From Burkholderia sp. (GTDB lineage: Bacteria; Pseudomonadota; Gammaproteobacteria; Burkholderiales; Burkholderiaceae), in assembly GCA_030151225.1 (NCBI GenBank), contig JASLEG010000151.1, forward strand, positions 1-29,450: a DNA stretch of 29,450 nucleotides, read 5' to 3'. The position numbers and the translations under genes were made by a program. The notes under the pieces were generated by a model that searched no databases, was not told the origin of the DNA, and saw nothing but the letters and a program-made list of their open reading frames with translations. Shown here one piece after another: positions 7,971-15,401 of this stretch (positions within the stretch are counted from its first letter, which is position 1; each line of letters opens with the position of its first letter).

Positions 7971-9521
7971 TCAGCCCTCGGCCACGTCGAGATAATCCTC
8001 GGGGCGCGTGCTGTCCGCGGCGCGCGCCATCCCCACCGCCCGCACCGCCACGCTGACCACCACCGACACCACGAGGTTCACCACCAGCGACCAGATCGCC
8101 GCATAGCCGGGGATCGCGAGGCCGAACAGGTGGATCGTGAAGATCGAGCCGGCCAGCTTCAGCGAGATCGCCATCCAGGTGCCGCAGGCGATGCCGGCGG
8201 CCCATCCCGCGAGCAGGCCGCGATGGTCGAGCACGCGCGTGTAGAGCCCGAGCACGATGGCCGGCAGCGTCTGGATGATCCAGATCCCGCCGAGCAGCTG
8301 CAGCTGGATCGCATAGGTCAGCGGCAGGCCCAGGATGAAGGCCACCGCGCCCACCTTCACGATCAGCGACACCAGCTTGGCGACGCTGGTCTCCTGATGC
8401 GGCGTCATGTTCCGATTGATGAACTCGCGGTGGATGTTGCGCGTGTAGAGATTGGCCGCGGCGATCGACATGATCGCGGCCGGCACCAGCGCACCGATGC
8501 CGATCGCGGCGAACGCCACGCCCACGAACCACGACGGGAAGAAGTGCAGGAACAGCGCCGGCACCGCGAAGTTCGCGCCATAGGCCTTGAAGTACGGCGC
8601 GAACTCGGGCATATCCTTCACGCCCGAGGCCAGCGCCATGTAGCCGAGCAGCGCGAGCAGGCCGAGCACGAACGAATAGGCCGGCAGCAGCGCCATGTTG
8701 CGGCGGATGGTGTTGCCCGAGGCCGAGGACAGGATCGCCGTGACCGAGTGCGGATACAGGAACAGCGCGAGCGCCGAGCCCACCGCGAGCGTGGCGTAGG
8801 CGCTGTAGCCGTTCAGGCTCGACACGTCGGGCGCCTTCAGCATCAGCTTGGCCGCCGGCACGGTGCCGAAGATGTGGCCGAAGCCGCCGAGCTGCGACGG
8901 AATCACGATGATGGCGGCCGCGATCGTCACGTAGATCAGCACGTCCTTCACCACCGCGATCATCGCCGGCGCGCGCAGGCCCGACGTGTAGGTGTAGGCG
9001 GCCAGGATCGCGAACGCGATGATCAGCGGCAGATCGCCGAGCAGGCCGTGCGTGTCGAAGCCGAGCCCGCCGATCACCACCTCGATGCCCACCAGTTGCA
9101 GCGCGATGTAGGGCATGGTGGCCACGATGCCGGTCACGGCCACCGCGAGCGCGAGCATGCGGCTGCCGTAGCGCGCACCCACGAAGTCGGCCGCGGTCAC
9201 GTAGCCGTGGCGCTTGGCGATGCTCCACAGCTTCGGGAACACCACGAACGCGAACGGGTAGATCAGGATCGTGTAGGGCAGCGCGAAGAAGCCCATCGCG
9301 CCGGCCCCGAACACGAGCGCGGGCACCGCCACGAAGGTATAGGCCGTGTAGAGGTCGCCGCCGAGCAGGAACCAGGTGACGATCGTGCCGAAACGACGCC
9401 CACCCAGGCCCCATTCGTCGAGATGGGCGAGATCGCCCCGGCGCCAGTGCGCCGCGAAGAAGCCGAGGATCGTCACGCCGACGAAGAACAGCACGAACAC
9501 GCAGGTCGCGGTGAGGTTCAT
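7971..9521 (-). CDS. Sodium:solute symporter family permease (MctP-like)
   Basis: This 516-residue inner-membrane transporter has about 13 hydrophobic segments, starting MNLTATCVFVLFFVGVTILG. Characteristic pieces are EWGLGGRRFGTIVTWFLLGG, VTAADFVGARYGSRMLAL and the GALVPAAIMSIAAANLYTRN region late in the protein. The family couples sodium or proton entry to uptake of solutes such as monocarboxylates and amino acids; MctP of rhizobia is a known relative, and substrate here is inference. I chose the ATG at 9521 because it overlaps the stop of the upstream DUF3311 gene as ATGA and starts the first membrane helix. The long in-frame extension to 9977 has no family character. Confidence 0.9.
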   Translation of the reverse strand: MNLTATCVFVLFFVGVTILGFFAAHWRRGDLAHLDEWGLGGRRFGTIVTWFLLGGDLYTAYTFVAVPALVFGAGAMGFFALPYTILIYPFAFVVFPKLWSIAKRHGYVTAADFVGARYGSRMLALAVAVTGIVATMPYIALQLVGIEVVIGGLGFDTHGLLGDLPLIIAFAILAAYTYTSGLRAPAMIAVVKDVLIYVTIAAAIIVIPSQLGGFGHIFGTVPAAKLMLKAPDVSSLNGYSAYATLAVGSALALFLYPHSVTAILSSASGNTIRRNMALLPAYSFVLGLLALLGYMALASGVKDMPEFAPYFKAYGANFAVPALFLHFFPSWFVGVAFAAIGIGALVPAAIMSIAAANLYTRNIHREFINRNMTPHQETSVAKLVSLIVKVGAVAFILGLPLTYAIQLQLLGGIWIIQTLPAIVLGLYTRVLDHRGLLAGWAAGIACGTWMAISLKLAGSIFTIHLFGLAIPGYAAIWSLVVNLVVSVVVSVAVRAVGMARAADSTRPEDYLDVAEG

Positions 9522-9778
9522 TGCCCGCCCTCCTTCGTGGCCGGGGAGCCGTTCGTGCCCGGGCTGCGCCAGCAATGCCTGGTCTTGCGATAGACGAAGG
9601 CCGTGATCGCCGCGCTCGCGAACACCCACACGAGCTGGTACCAGTAGAAGAACGGGAATCCGAACCATTGCGGTTCGACCTTGGCGTACGACGGCACCCA
9701 GACCATCGCGATGACCGGCAGCACCAGCAGCCAGAGCCAGCGTTTGGCGGCCTGGTTGGAATTGGCTTCGTGAGCCAT
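9518..9778 (-). CDS. DUF3311 small membrane protein, partner of the symporter
   Basis: This 86-residue protein has two predicted membrane helices (WLWLLVLPVIAMVWVPSYA and FYWYQLVWVFASAAITAFVY) joined by a short Pro/Phe loop, with a basic C-terminal tail. DUF3311 proteins are regularly encoded just before SSS-family symporters, and here the stop overlaps the symporter start by ATGA, so the two are translationally coupled. AGGAG precedes its ATG. Its role is unknown; an accessory subunit of the transporter is the reasonable guess. Confidence 0.88.
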   Translation of the reverse strand: MAHEANSNQAAKRWLWLLVLPVIAMVWVPSYAKVEPQWFGFPFFYWYQLVWVFASAAITAFVYRKTRHCWRSPGTNGSPATKEGGQ

Positions 9779-9872
9779 GGCGTCTCCTCTTATGCCCGAT
9801 TATTTGGAGTCTTGAACGGGTACGGCGCGAGTGCGCGCGCGACCGGCCAGGCGGCGGCACGCGGCTCGAGCG

Positions 9873-9878
9873 AGTATA
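9873..9878 (-). promoter_or_regulatory. Possible -10 element for the DUF3311-symporter pair
   Basis: TATACT on the minus strand lies about 95 bases upstream of the start at 9778. No good -35 is present at normal spacing, so support is weak. Confidence 0.25.
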
Positions 9879-9983
9879 AGAGTCCGAAATGTCGGCAGAT
9901 ACGCGGGCGAACCCGGATCGGGAGGCGAAAGGCGGAGCGCAGGGAAAGCAGGCGCGGCAGCGAGGTGCCGCGCCCACCAGACG

Positions 9984-10901
9984 TCAGATCGTGAAGTTCA
10001 GCGAATCGCCGCCGGCCGACGCCTGCAGCGCCTTCACCCACTTGCGGGCCGGCAGCTTCAGCGTGCCCTCGATCAGCGCGGCACGCTCGCCGAGCTGCGC
10101 ATAGCTGATCGACAGCGCCGGGCCCGAGAAGGCGAGCGCGATGCGGTTGCCGTCGTGCACCTCGGGCAGCGCGATCACGCGCTGGTCGAAGGCGGCGTTC
10201 AGGTGCTTCATGTTGCGCACGAAGCTCGGGTGATCGCCGAACAGGTTGATGGTGGCCACGCCGGCCTCGGTCAGGCAGCCGCGCACGGCGCGGTAGAACG
10301 CCACGCTGTCGAGCACCGGGCCACGCGCGGTGGCGTCGTACAGGTCGATCTGCAGCGCGCCGGTCGTGCCGCGGTTGGCGGCATCGTTGACGAAATCCCA
10401 GGCGTCCGCTTCGTGCACGCTCAGGCGTTCGTCGTCGGGCGGCATCGCGAACATGGTGCGCGCGGCCACGATCACGGCCGGGTTCAGCTCCACCGCCTCG
10501 ACGCGCGCGCGGGGCAGATAGGCGTGCGCGAACTTGGTCAGCGCGCCGGTGCCGAGGCCGAGCTGCACGACGCGCTCGGGCGTGTCGAGGAACAGCAGCC
10601 AGGCCATCATCTGCTGCGCGTATTCGAGCTCGATCGCGAGCGGCTTCGACAGCCGCATCGCGCCCTGCACCCATTCGGTGCCGAAATGCAGGTAGCGCAC
10701 GCCGCGCTCCTCGGAGAAGGTCACGGGCGCGAAGCGCGGCTTGCGCGGCGCCTCGATCACGGGCGCGTCGTCCATGTCGTCGTGGTTCGCGCGCGATTTG
10801 GTGCGCACGGCACCGCGCTGTGCGGTCGCTTCCTCGCTGCGCGAGTTGTCGCGGCGAAACGCGCGGGCTTCGGCGGACGCGCGCTTGATCAGTCGGGTCA
10901 T
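9984..10901 (-). CDS. Spermidine synthase-like protein (Rossmann methyltransferase fold)
   Basis: This 305-residue cytoplasmic protein is related to the spermine/spermidine synthase family. The N-terminal ~50 residues are charged and probably disordered. The nucleotide-binding loop is VVQLGLGTGAL (111-121), followed by VEAVELNPAVI (134-144) with the ribose-binding acidic residue E138, and by HEADAWDF (163-170). True spermidine synthases have GGGDGG at the loop and DSTDP at the catalytic site. Here these read LGLGTG and IDLYDA, so polyamine aminopropyl transfer is doubtful and another SAM- or dcSAM-related role is possible. The ATG at 10901 was chosen over the one at 10961; an internal start at residue 43 is also possible. 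Confidence 0.8.
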   Translation of the reverse strand: MTRLIKRASAEARAFRRDNSRSEEATAQRGAVRTKSRANHDDMDDAPVIEAPRKPRFAPVTFSEERGVRYLHFGTEWVQGAMRLSKPLAIELEYAQQMMAWLLFLDTPERVVQLGLGTGALTKFAHAYLPRARVEAVELNPAVIVAARTMFAMPPDDERLSVHEADAWDFVNDAANRGTTGALQIDLYDATARGPVLDSVAFYRAVRGCLTEAGVATINLFGDHPSFVRNMKHLNAAFDQRVIALPEVHDGNRIALAFSGPALSISYAQLGERAALIEGTLKLPARKWVKALQASAGGDSLNFTI

Positions 10902-10982
10902 CGGATTGGATCGCGCGGGACGCGCGACTCGGTGAAAACGGGAGGAACGAGAGGATAGCACCGGCGGGCGGCGCGAGCCGGC

Positions 10983-11612
10983 TCATTGCCGTTCGACGCG
11001 CGAAGGAAAGCGCCGGGCAGCCGATCGCATTCCGCCGGATGCTCGCGCTGCGGAAAATGCCCGCAACCCGCCAGGATCGCCAGTTCCGCGCCGACCATCC
11101 GCTCCACGATCGCCTGCCCGGCCGCCGGCGACGCACCGGGATCGGCCTCGCCGGCCACCACCAGCACCGGGCACGTCAGCGCCGACAGCCTCGGCGCGAC
11201 GTCGAGCGTGGCCACCCTGTCCCACATCCGCGCGTGGCATTCGGGCGGCTGCCGCATCAGGATCTTCGCGAAGCGATCGAGCAGGTCCGGGCGCGCGCGA
11301 CGAAACTCCGCCGTAAACCAGCGCTCGAGATGCTGCGGGAGGCACCTCCCGCACCGGCTCCGGGAACGTGCACGAGGTGGCGACGAGCACGAGCGAGCGC
11401 AGCAGGCCCGGCTGCATGACGGCAACGCGCCGGGCGATCATGCCGCCCACCGAAATACCGACCCGATGCACGGCGCTGTCGCACAGCGCCCCGATCGCGG
11501 CCGCGACGATCGCCGCCAGCCGCGCGAAGTCGGGCGCCGCATCCAGCGCACCGCGCGCGCCGGTGCGGACGTAATGGAGATCGGGCCGGTCGGGCCGTCG
11601 GAGAACGGGCAT
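10983..11612 (-). pseudogene. Broken alpha/beta-hydrolase (3-oxoadipate enol-lactonase-like)
   Basis: The minus-strand frame from 11612 begins MPVLRRPDRPDLHYVRTG and contains the nucleophile elbow VGISVGGMIA and LVLVATSCTFPEPVRE, typical of PcaD-like hydrolases. The stretch normally holding the oxyanion-hole HG motif is missing between VRTGARG and PDFARLAA. After EPVRE (near 11350) the homologous sequence continues only in another frame: LPQHLERWFTAEFRRARP, CPVLVVAGEADPG, LAGCGHFPQREHP, which supply the catalytic Asp and His regions. An estimated 20 codons are also absent at that join. With two or more internal losses and a frameshift, no functional enzyme can be made. Its end is uncertain: the two frames stop at 10983 and 10898. 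It faces away from a LysR remnant. Confidence 0.8.
11335..11352. repeat. Quasi-palindrome at the frameshift of the hydrolase pseudogene
   Basis: GCGGGAGG-CA-CCTCCCGC is an 8-bp perfect inverted repeat with a two-base centre. It sits exactly where the hydrolase frame switches and sequence is missing. Confidence 0.75.
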
Positions 11613-11650
11613 GGCATGGCGGCCCGGATGGCAGGTAGCGGGATCGGGAC

Positions 11651-12111
11651 GATCGCGCAACGGGAAAGCCGGCTGAACGCGAGCCTGCTGAATCGCACCA
11701 CGCGCGGCCTTGCGCCGACCGAGGCGGGCAGCGCTTCCACGAACGGGCGCGCATCGCGGTGGAGGAAGCCGACGGCGCCGACAGCGCGGCCCGTGGCGCC
11801 GATGCCGGGCTGGGCGCCGCCCGCGCGTCAGCGCGTCAGCGAGACCCGCACCGTCACGCGCGCGGCACGCGTGCGGGCGAGCGCGGCCCAACGCATCCGG
11901 GGCGGCGTGCTCGCCGGCCTGGGCGTTGCGATCGTGTCGGACTGGACGATGCGGCCGGAACTGGCCGATGGCAGCGTGCGCACGGTGCTCGACGACTGGG
12001 CGCTGCCGGCGCTGAATCCATGGGCGGTGTATTCGTCGGGACGACGGGCGGAACGCCCGGGCGCGGGCCTTCGTGGCCTTTCTGGCGCAGCATCTGCCGC
12101 AGACGGGCTAG
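11651..12111 (+). pseudogene. Broken LysR-family transcription regulator
   Basis: Pieces of a LysR regulator occur in three frames. Near 11651-11730 is ESRLNASLLNRTTRGLAPTE, the end of the HTH domain; the first half of the HTH and the start codon are gone. Next, shifted by one base near 11727, is QRFHERARIAVEEADGADSA, the linker helix. Near 11905-12045 is GVLAGLGVAIVSDWTMRPEL and RTVLDDWALPALNPWAVYSS, the end of the effector domain. Finally, in another frame, is RAFVAFLAQHLPQTG with its natural stop at 12109-12111. Most of the effector-binding domain is deleted. The remnant lies divergently against the hydrolase remnant, as a regulator and its target would, with no intergenic space left. Left boundary is approximate. 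Confidence 0.8.
11823..11838. repeat. 8-bp tandem duplication inside the LysR pseudogene
   Basis: GCGCGTCA occurs twice in succession (11823-11830 and 11831-11838). A duplication of eight bases shifts the frame and lies at one of the frame changes of the remnant. Confidence 0.6.
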
Positions 12112-12647
12112 CTGCGGCGGGGTGCGTCCTGCAGCGCGCGCCAGGCCCGCAGCTTGTCGGCATACGGCATGCCCGCGAAAGCGGCGCTGCTCGATGGCAG
12201 GCGCACGATCCGGTAACGCTCCGCCCACGCGCCCAGCGCCTTCTCGCCGAGCTTCGCCGCGGTGCCGCCGTTGAAGGCAACGGTGTCCAGCCGTGGCAGG
12301 CTCGCCAGCAGCGTGAGCAGATCGTTGCCGAGATGGCCGCGGATCGCGCTGTCCAGGCTGCCGTCGCGGCTCGCCTCGGCGATCACGTCCCACAGCCCGA
12401 CGCGATGCGCGAGCAGCGCCTCGAGCCGCGCTTCGTAGGGCAAGGCGCGCAACGCCACGCCGAGCGTCTCGCCCAGCAGCTCCCAGAACCGGTTTTGCGG
12501 ATGGGCGTAGTACTGACTCTGCGCGAGCGAGGCATCGCCGGGCAGGCTGCCCAGGATCAGCACGCGCGTGTCGCCGTCCACCACCGGCGGGAAACAGCGC
12601 TTGAGCGCCACGTCGGCCCGCATCGACGCACGGCGCGCGGTGCTCAT
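12108..12647 (-). CDS. DNA-deoxyinosine glycosylase-like protein (uracil-DNA glycosylase superfamily)
   Basis: This 179-residue cytoplasmic protein of the uracil-DNA glycosylase superfamily resembles the family-6 (hypoxanthine/deoxyinosine) enzymes. Motif 1 is LILGSLPGDASLAQSQYY (30-47), followed by HPQNRFWELLG (49-59) and VGLWDVI (83-89). The second active-site strand is VAFNGGTAA (123-131) and the late loop LPSSSAAFAG (150-159). The presumed role is removal of deaminated purines or uracil from DNA; the precise substrate is inference. The start ATG overlaps the ubiC stop (ATGA). Its own stop shares bases with the stop of the convergent LysR remnant in one CTAG. Probably the last gene of the htpG-ubiC transcript. 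Confidence 0.85.
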   Translation of the reverse strand: MSTARRASMRADVALKRCFPPVVDGDTRVLILGSLPGDASLAQSQYYAHPQNRFWELLGETLGVALRALPYEARLEALLAHRVGLWDVIAEASRDGSLDSAIRGHLGNDLLTLLASLPRLDTVAFNGGTAAKLGEKALGAWAERYRIVRLPSSSAAFAGMPYADKLRAWRALQDAPRRS

Positions 12648-13321
12648 GAGGTGGTGGCGTCGCTGAACGCGGACACCACGGCGTCGGCGGCGGCCGCCTC
12701 GGCCACGCGCCGCCACAGCGCCGGCAGCATGCACTCGGTCACCATCAGCGGCGCATGACGGCGCTCGAACACCGACCGGCGCGCGAGAAACGCGTGCGGC
12801 AGCGCGGCCCGCTTCGGCAGCGCGCGCGCCGCCAGCGCGAACAGCGGATCGCCGGCGATCACGCGCCGGCTCGCCAGCGCCGAACGGCCCACCTGCGGAT
12901 CGCGGTAGAGCAGCTCGGCCAGCGGCCGCGTGCGCAGCCGCCGGGTGGCCTGCCACACGCCGCGGCTCGCGCCGAGCGGGGTGAGGCTGTGCGCGGCCAC
13001 GCAGGGCTCGCCGTCGATGCTGAGCACGACCTCGCGCACCCAGCACGCGGTGCGCGGCGCCACGCCGAGCGCGGCCGGCTCGTCGCCCCACGGCGCGGCC
13101 ACCGCCTCGCGCGTCACGCGCACCGTCACGTCGCCGAGCGCGGCCAGATGCGCGGTGAGCGAGCCGCCGCGCGTGAGCCAGTCCTTCGCGGCCGCGTCGA
13201 GGCCGGGGCGCGGCACCACGCGCCAGCCGGCGCCGGCCGCGTCGAAGCGCACGCGCGCCACGTGCGTGCCGCGCTCGCCATACGGCGCGGGCGCGGTGCG
13301 ATGGCCGGTGAGACGGCTCAT
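12644..13321 (-). CDS. ubiC: Chorismate lyase
   Basis: This enzyme cleaves chorismate to pyruvate and 4-hydroxybenzoate, the first committed step of ubiquinone synthesis, in the cytoplasm. The 225 residues are longer than E. coli UbiC (165) because of a longer N-terminus and some 30 C-terminal residues. The substrate-binding arginine is R96 in CWVREVVLSIDGEP (E. coli R76), and the catalytic glutamate is E196 in PLMVTECMLPALW (E. coli E155). The start at 13321 lies in a run of 9-base repeats 23 bases after the htpG stop, with no good Shine-Dalgarno, so reinitiation or coupling with htpG is likely. It overlaps the downstream glycosylase gene by four bases. Confidence 0.9.
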   Translation of the reverse strand: MSRLTGHRTAPAPYGERGTHVARVRFDAAGAGWRVVPRPGLDAAAKDWLTRGGSLTAHLAALGDVTVRVTREAVAAPWGDEPAALGVAPRTACWVREVVLSIDGEPCVAAHSLTPLGASRGVWQATRRLRTRPLAELLYRDPQVGRSALASRRVIAGDPLFALAARALPKRAALPHAFLARRSVFERRHAPLMVTECMLPALWRRVAEAAAADAVVSAFSDATTS

Positions 13322-13346
13322 GCGGCTCGGGCGGCTCGGGTGGCTC
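13315..13346. repeat. Degenerate 9-bp tandem repeats between htpG and ubiC
   Basis: CGGCTCATG, CGGCTCGGG, CGGCTCGGG and TGGCTCA follow each other on the plus strand. They fill the htpG-ubiC gap and include the ubiC start codon. Confidence 0.6.
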
Positions 13347-15243
13347 AAGCGCCGCGCGACAGCAGCAGCGCGTTGGTGCGCTTCACGAACGCGGCCGGAT
13401 CTTCCAGCGAGCCGCCTTCGGCCAGCATCGCCTGATCGAACAGCAGGTGGCACCAGTCGCCGAAGTCGGCGCCATCCGCGTTCAGTTGCTTGATCAGCGG
13501 GTGCTCGGGGTTGACCTCGAGGATCGGCTGCATCGCCGGCGCCTGCTGGCCGGCGGCCTTCAGCATGCGCTGCAGGTAGCCGCTCATGTCGTGATCGTCG
13601 GCCACCAGGCACGACGGCGAATCGGTCAGGCGGAACGTCACGCGCACCTCCTTCACCTTGTCGCCGAGCGCTTCCTTGATCTTCTCGACCACCGGCTTCA
13701 TCGCCTCGCCGGTTTCCTCCTGCACCTTCTTTTCCTCGTCGTCGAGCGCGCCGAGATCGAGGTCGCCACGGGCCACGCTCGCGAGCGGCTTGCCGTCGAA
13801 GTCGTTCAGGTAGGACAGCATCCACTCGTCGACGCGATCGGTCAGCAGCAGCACTTCCACGCCCTTCTTGCGGAACACCTCGAGGTGCGGGCTGTGGGTG
13901 GCGGCCTGCCAGGTGTCGGCCGTGACGTAGTAGACCTTGCTCTGCTCGGGCTTCATGCGCGACACGTAGTCGGCCAGCGACACGTTCTGCTCGGCGGTGT
14001 CGCCGTGCGTGGACGCGAAACGCAGCAGCCTGGCGATGCGCTCGCGGTTGGCGTTGTCCTCGCCCACACCTTCCTTCAGCACCTGGCCGAACTCGGTCCA
14101 GAAGGTCTTGTACTTGTCGCGGCCCGCATCTTCCTCGGCGTTCGCGAGCTCCTCGAGCATCGACAGCACGCGCTTGGTCACGCCGTCGCGGATCGTGCGC
14201 ACGTCACGGCTTTCCTGCAGGATTTCGCGCGACACGTTCAGCGGCAGGTCGGCGGAATCGACGATGCCCTTCACGAAGCGCAGGTATTGCGGCAGCAACT
14301 GCTCGGCGTCGTCCATGATGAACACGCGCTTCACGTACAGCTTCAGGCCGCCGCGGTAATCGCGGTTCCACATGTCGAACGGCGCATGCGCCGGCACGTA
14401 CAGCAGCTGCGTGTACTCGCTGCGGCCCTCGACGCGGTTGTGCGTCCAGGCGAGCGGATCCTGGTGATCGTGCGCGACGTGCTGATAGAACTGCCTGTAC
14501 TGCTCCTCGGTCACGTCCTGCTTCGAGCGGGTCCAGAGCGCGCTGGCCTGGTTGATGGTCTCGTCCTCGTCGAGCTCGACCATCTCGCCCTTTTCCTGAT
14601 TCCACTCTTCCTTCTTCATCAGGATCGGCAGGCCGACGTGATCCGAATACTTGCGGATGATCGACTTGAGCTGGTGCGCCGACAGCAGATCGTCCTCGCC
14701 CTCGCGCAGATGCAGCGTGATGGTGGTGCCGCGCTGGGCGCGCTCGATCGCGTCCACGGTGAAGTCGCCCTCGCCGGCGCTTTCCCAGCGCACGCCTTCG
14801 GAGGCCGGCGCGCCGGCGCGGCGCGTCTCGACCGTGATGCGGTCGGCCACGATGAAGCCCGAGTAGAAGCCCACGCCGAACTGGCCGATCAGCGCGGCGT
14901 CGCGCTGCTGGTCGCCCGACAGCTTCGAGAAGAATTCCTTGGTGCCGGAGCGCGCGATCGTGCCGAGGTTCGCGATCGCCTCGTCGCGGCTCATGCCGAT
15001 GCCGTTGTCGTCGATCGTGATGGTGCGCGCGGCCTTGTCGAAGCCGATGCGGATGCGCAGGTTCGGATCGTTTTCGTACAGGGCGCCTTGTTCCAGCGCC
15101 TCGAAACGGAGCTTGTCGGCCGCATCCGACGCGTTCGACACCAGTTCGCGCAGGAAGATTTCCTTGTTGCTGTACAGCGAATGGATCATCAGATGGAGGA
15201 GCTGCTTGACCTCCGCCTGGAAGCTCATCGTTTCATGTGCCAT
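13345..15243 (-). CDS. htpG: Molecular chaperone HtpG (Hsp90 family)
   Basis: This 632-residue cytosolic ATP-dependent chaperone has the usual family length. The N-terminal GHKL ATPase domain shows ELVSNASDA (E33, N37, D40), DDNGIGM with D79, and GQFGVGFYS near 120-128. The middle domain includes DMWNRDYRGGLKLYVKRVFI and LPLNVSREILQ; the C-terminal dimerisation domain ends GDWCHLLFDQAMLAEGGS. The start at 15243 gives MAHETMSFQAEVKQLLHLMI, the standard N-terminus; the reading frame stays open far upstream but that part has no family match. A near-perfect heat-shock promoter lies about 100 bases upstream. ubiC and a DNA glycosylase gene follow closely on the same strand and may share the transcript. 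Confidence 0.98.
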   Translation of the reverse strand: MAHETMSFQAEVKQLLHLMIHSLYSNKEIFLRELVSNASDAADKLRFEALEQGALYENDPNLRIRIGFDKAARTITIDDNGIGMSRDEAIANLGTIARSGTKEFFSKLSGDQQRDAALIGQFGVGFYSGFIVADRITVETRRAGAPASEGVRWESAGEGDFTVDAIERAQRGTTITLHLREGEDDLLSAHQLKSIIRKYSDHVGLPILMKKEEWNQEKGEMVELDEDETINQASALWTRSKQDVTEEQYRQFYQHVAHDHQDPLAWTHNRVEGRSEYTQLLYVPAHAPFDMWNRDYRGGLKLYVKRVFIMDDAEQLLPQYLRFVKGIVDSADLPLNVSREILQESRDVRTIRDGVTKRVLSMLEELANAEEDAGRDKYKTFWTEFGQVLKEGVGEDNANRERIARLLRFASTHGDTAEQNVSLADYVSRMKPEQSKVYYVTADTWQAATHSPHLEVFRKKGVEVLLLTDRVDEWMLSYLNDFDGKPLASVARGDLDLGALDDEEKKVQEETGEAMKPVVEKIKEALGDKVKEVRVTFRLTDSPSCLVADDHDMSGYLQRMLKAAGQQAPAMQPILEVNPEHPLIKQLNADGADFGDWCHLLFDQAMLAEGGSLEDPAAFVKRTNALLLSRGA

Positions 15244-15339
15244 GGCGTGTTTCCTGTAGCTGATCGATTGAATGAGGGTGCGGGCCGGCCATGCCGAAAG
15301 CAAACTGTCAGCACCCGGACGGAACGGCTTCGGGCACCG

Positions 15340-15367
15340 AAATGGGGCCGGCCCGGACGTTTTCAAG
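15340..15367 (-). promoter_or_regulatory. Sigma-32 (RpoH) heat-shock promoter of htpG
   Basis: On the minus strand CTTGAAA (15367-15361) is followed after 13 bases by CCCCATTT (15347-15340). Both elements match the sigma-32 consensus (CTTGAA and CCCCATnT) at accepted spacing. Transcription should begin near 15333 and give a leader of about 90 bases to the htpG ATG. It lies 35 bases beyond the stop of the MocR gene. Confidence 0.88.
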
Positions 15368-15401
15368 ACCCTGCGGGGAACGATGTTTCCGCGACGCCCG
15401 C

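Noticed and set aside
9522..9977. Upstream extension of the symporter frame
   Set aside because: It reads the DUF3311 gene in another frame and lacks membrane character; the ATGA overlap at 9518-9521 gives a better start.
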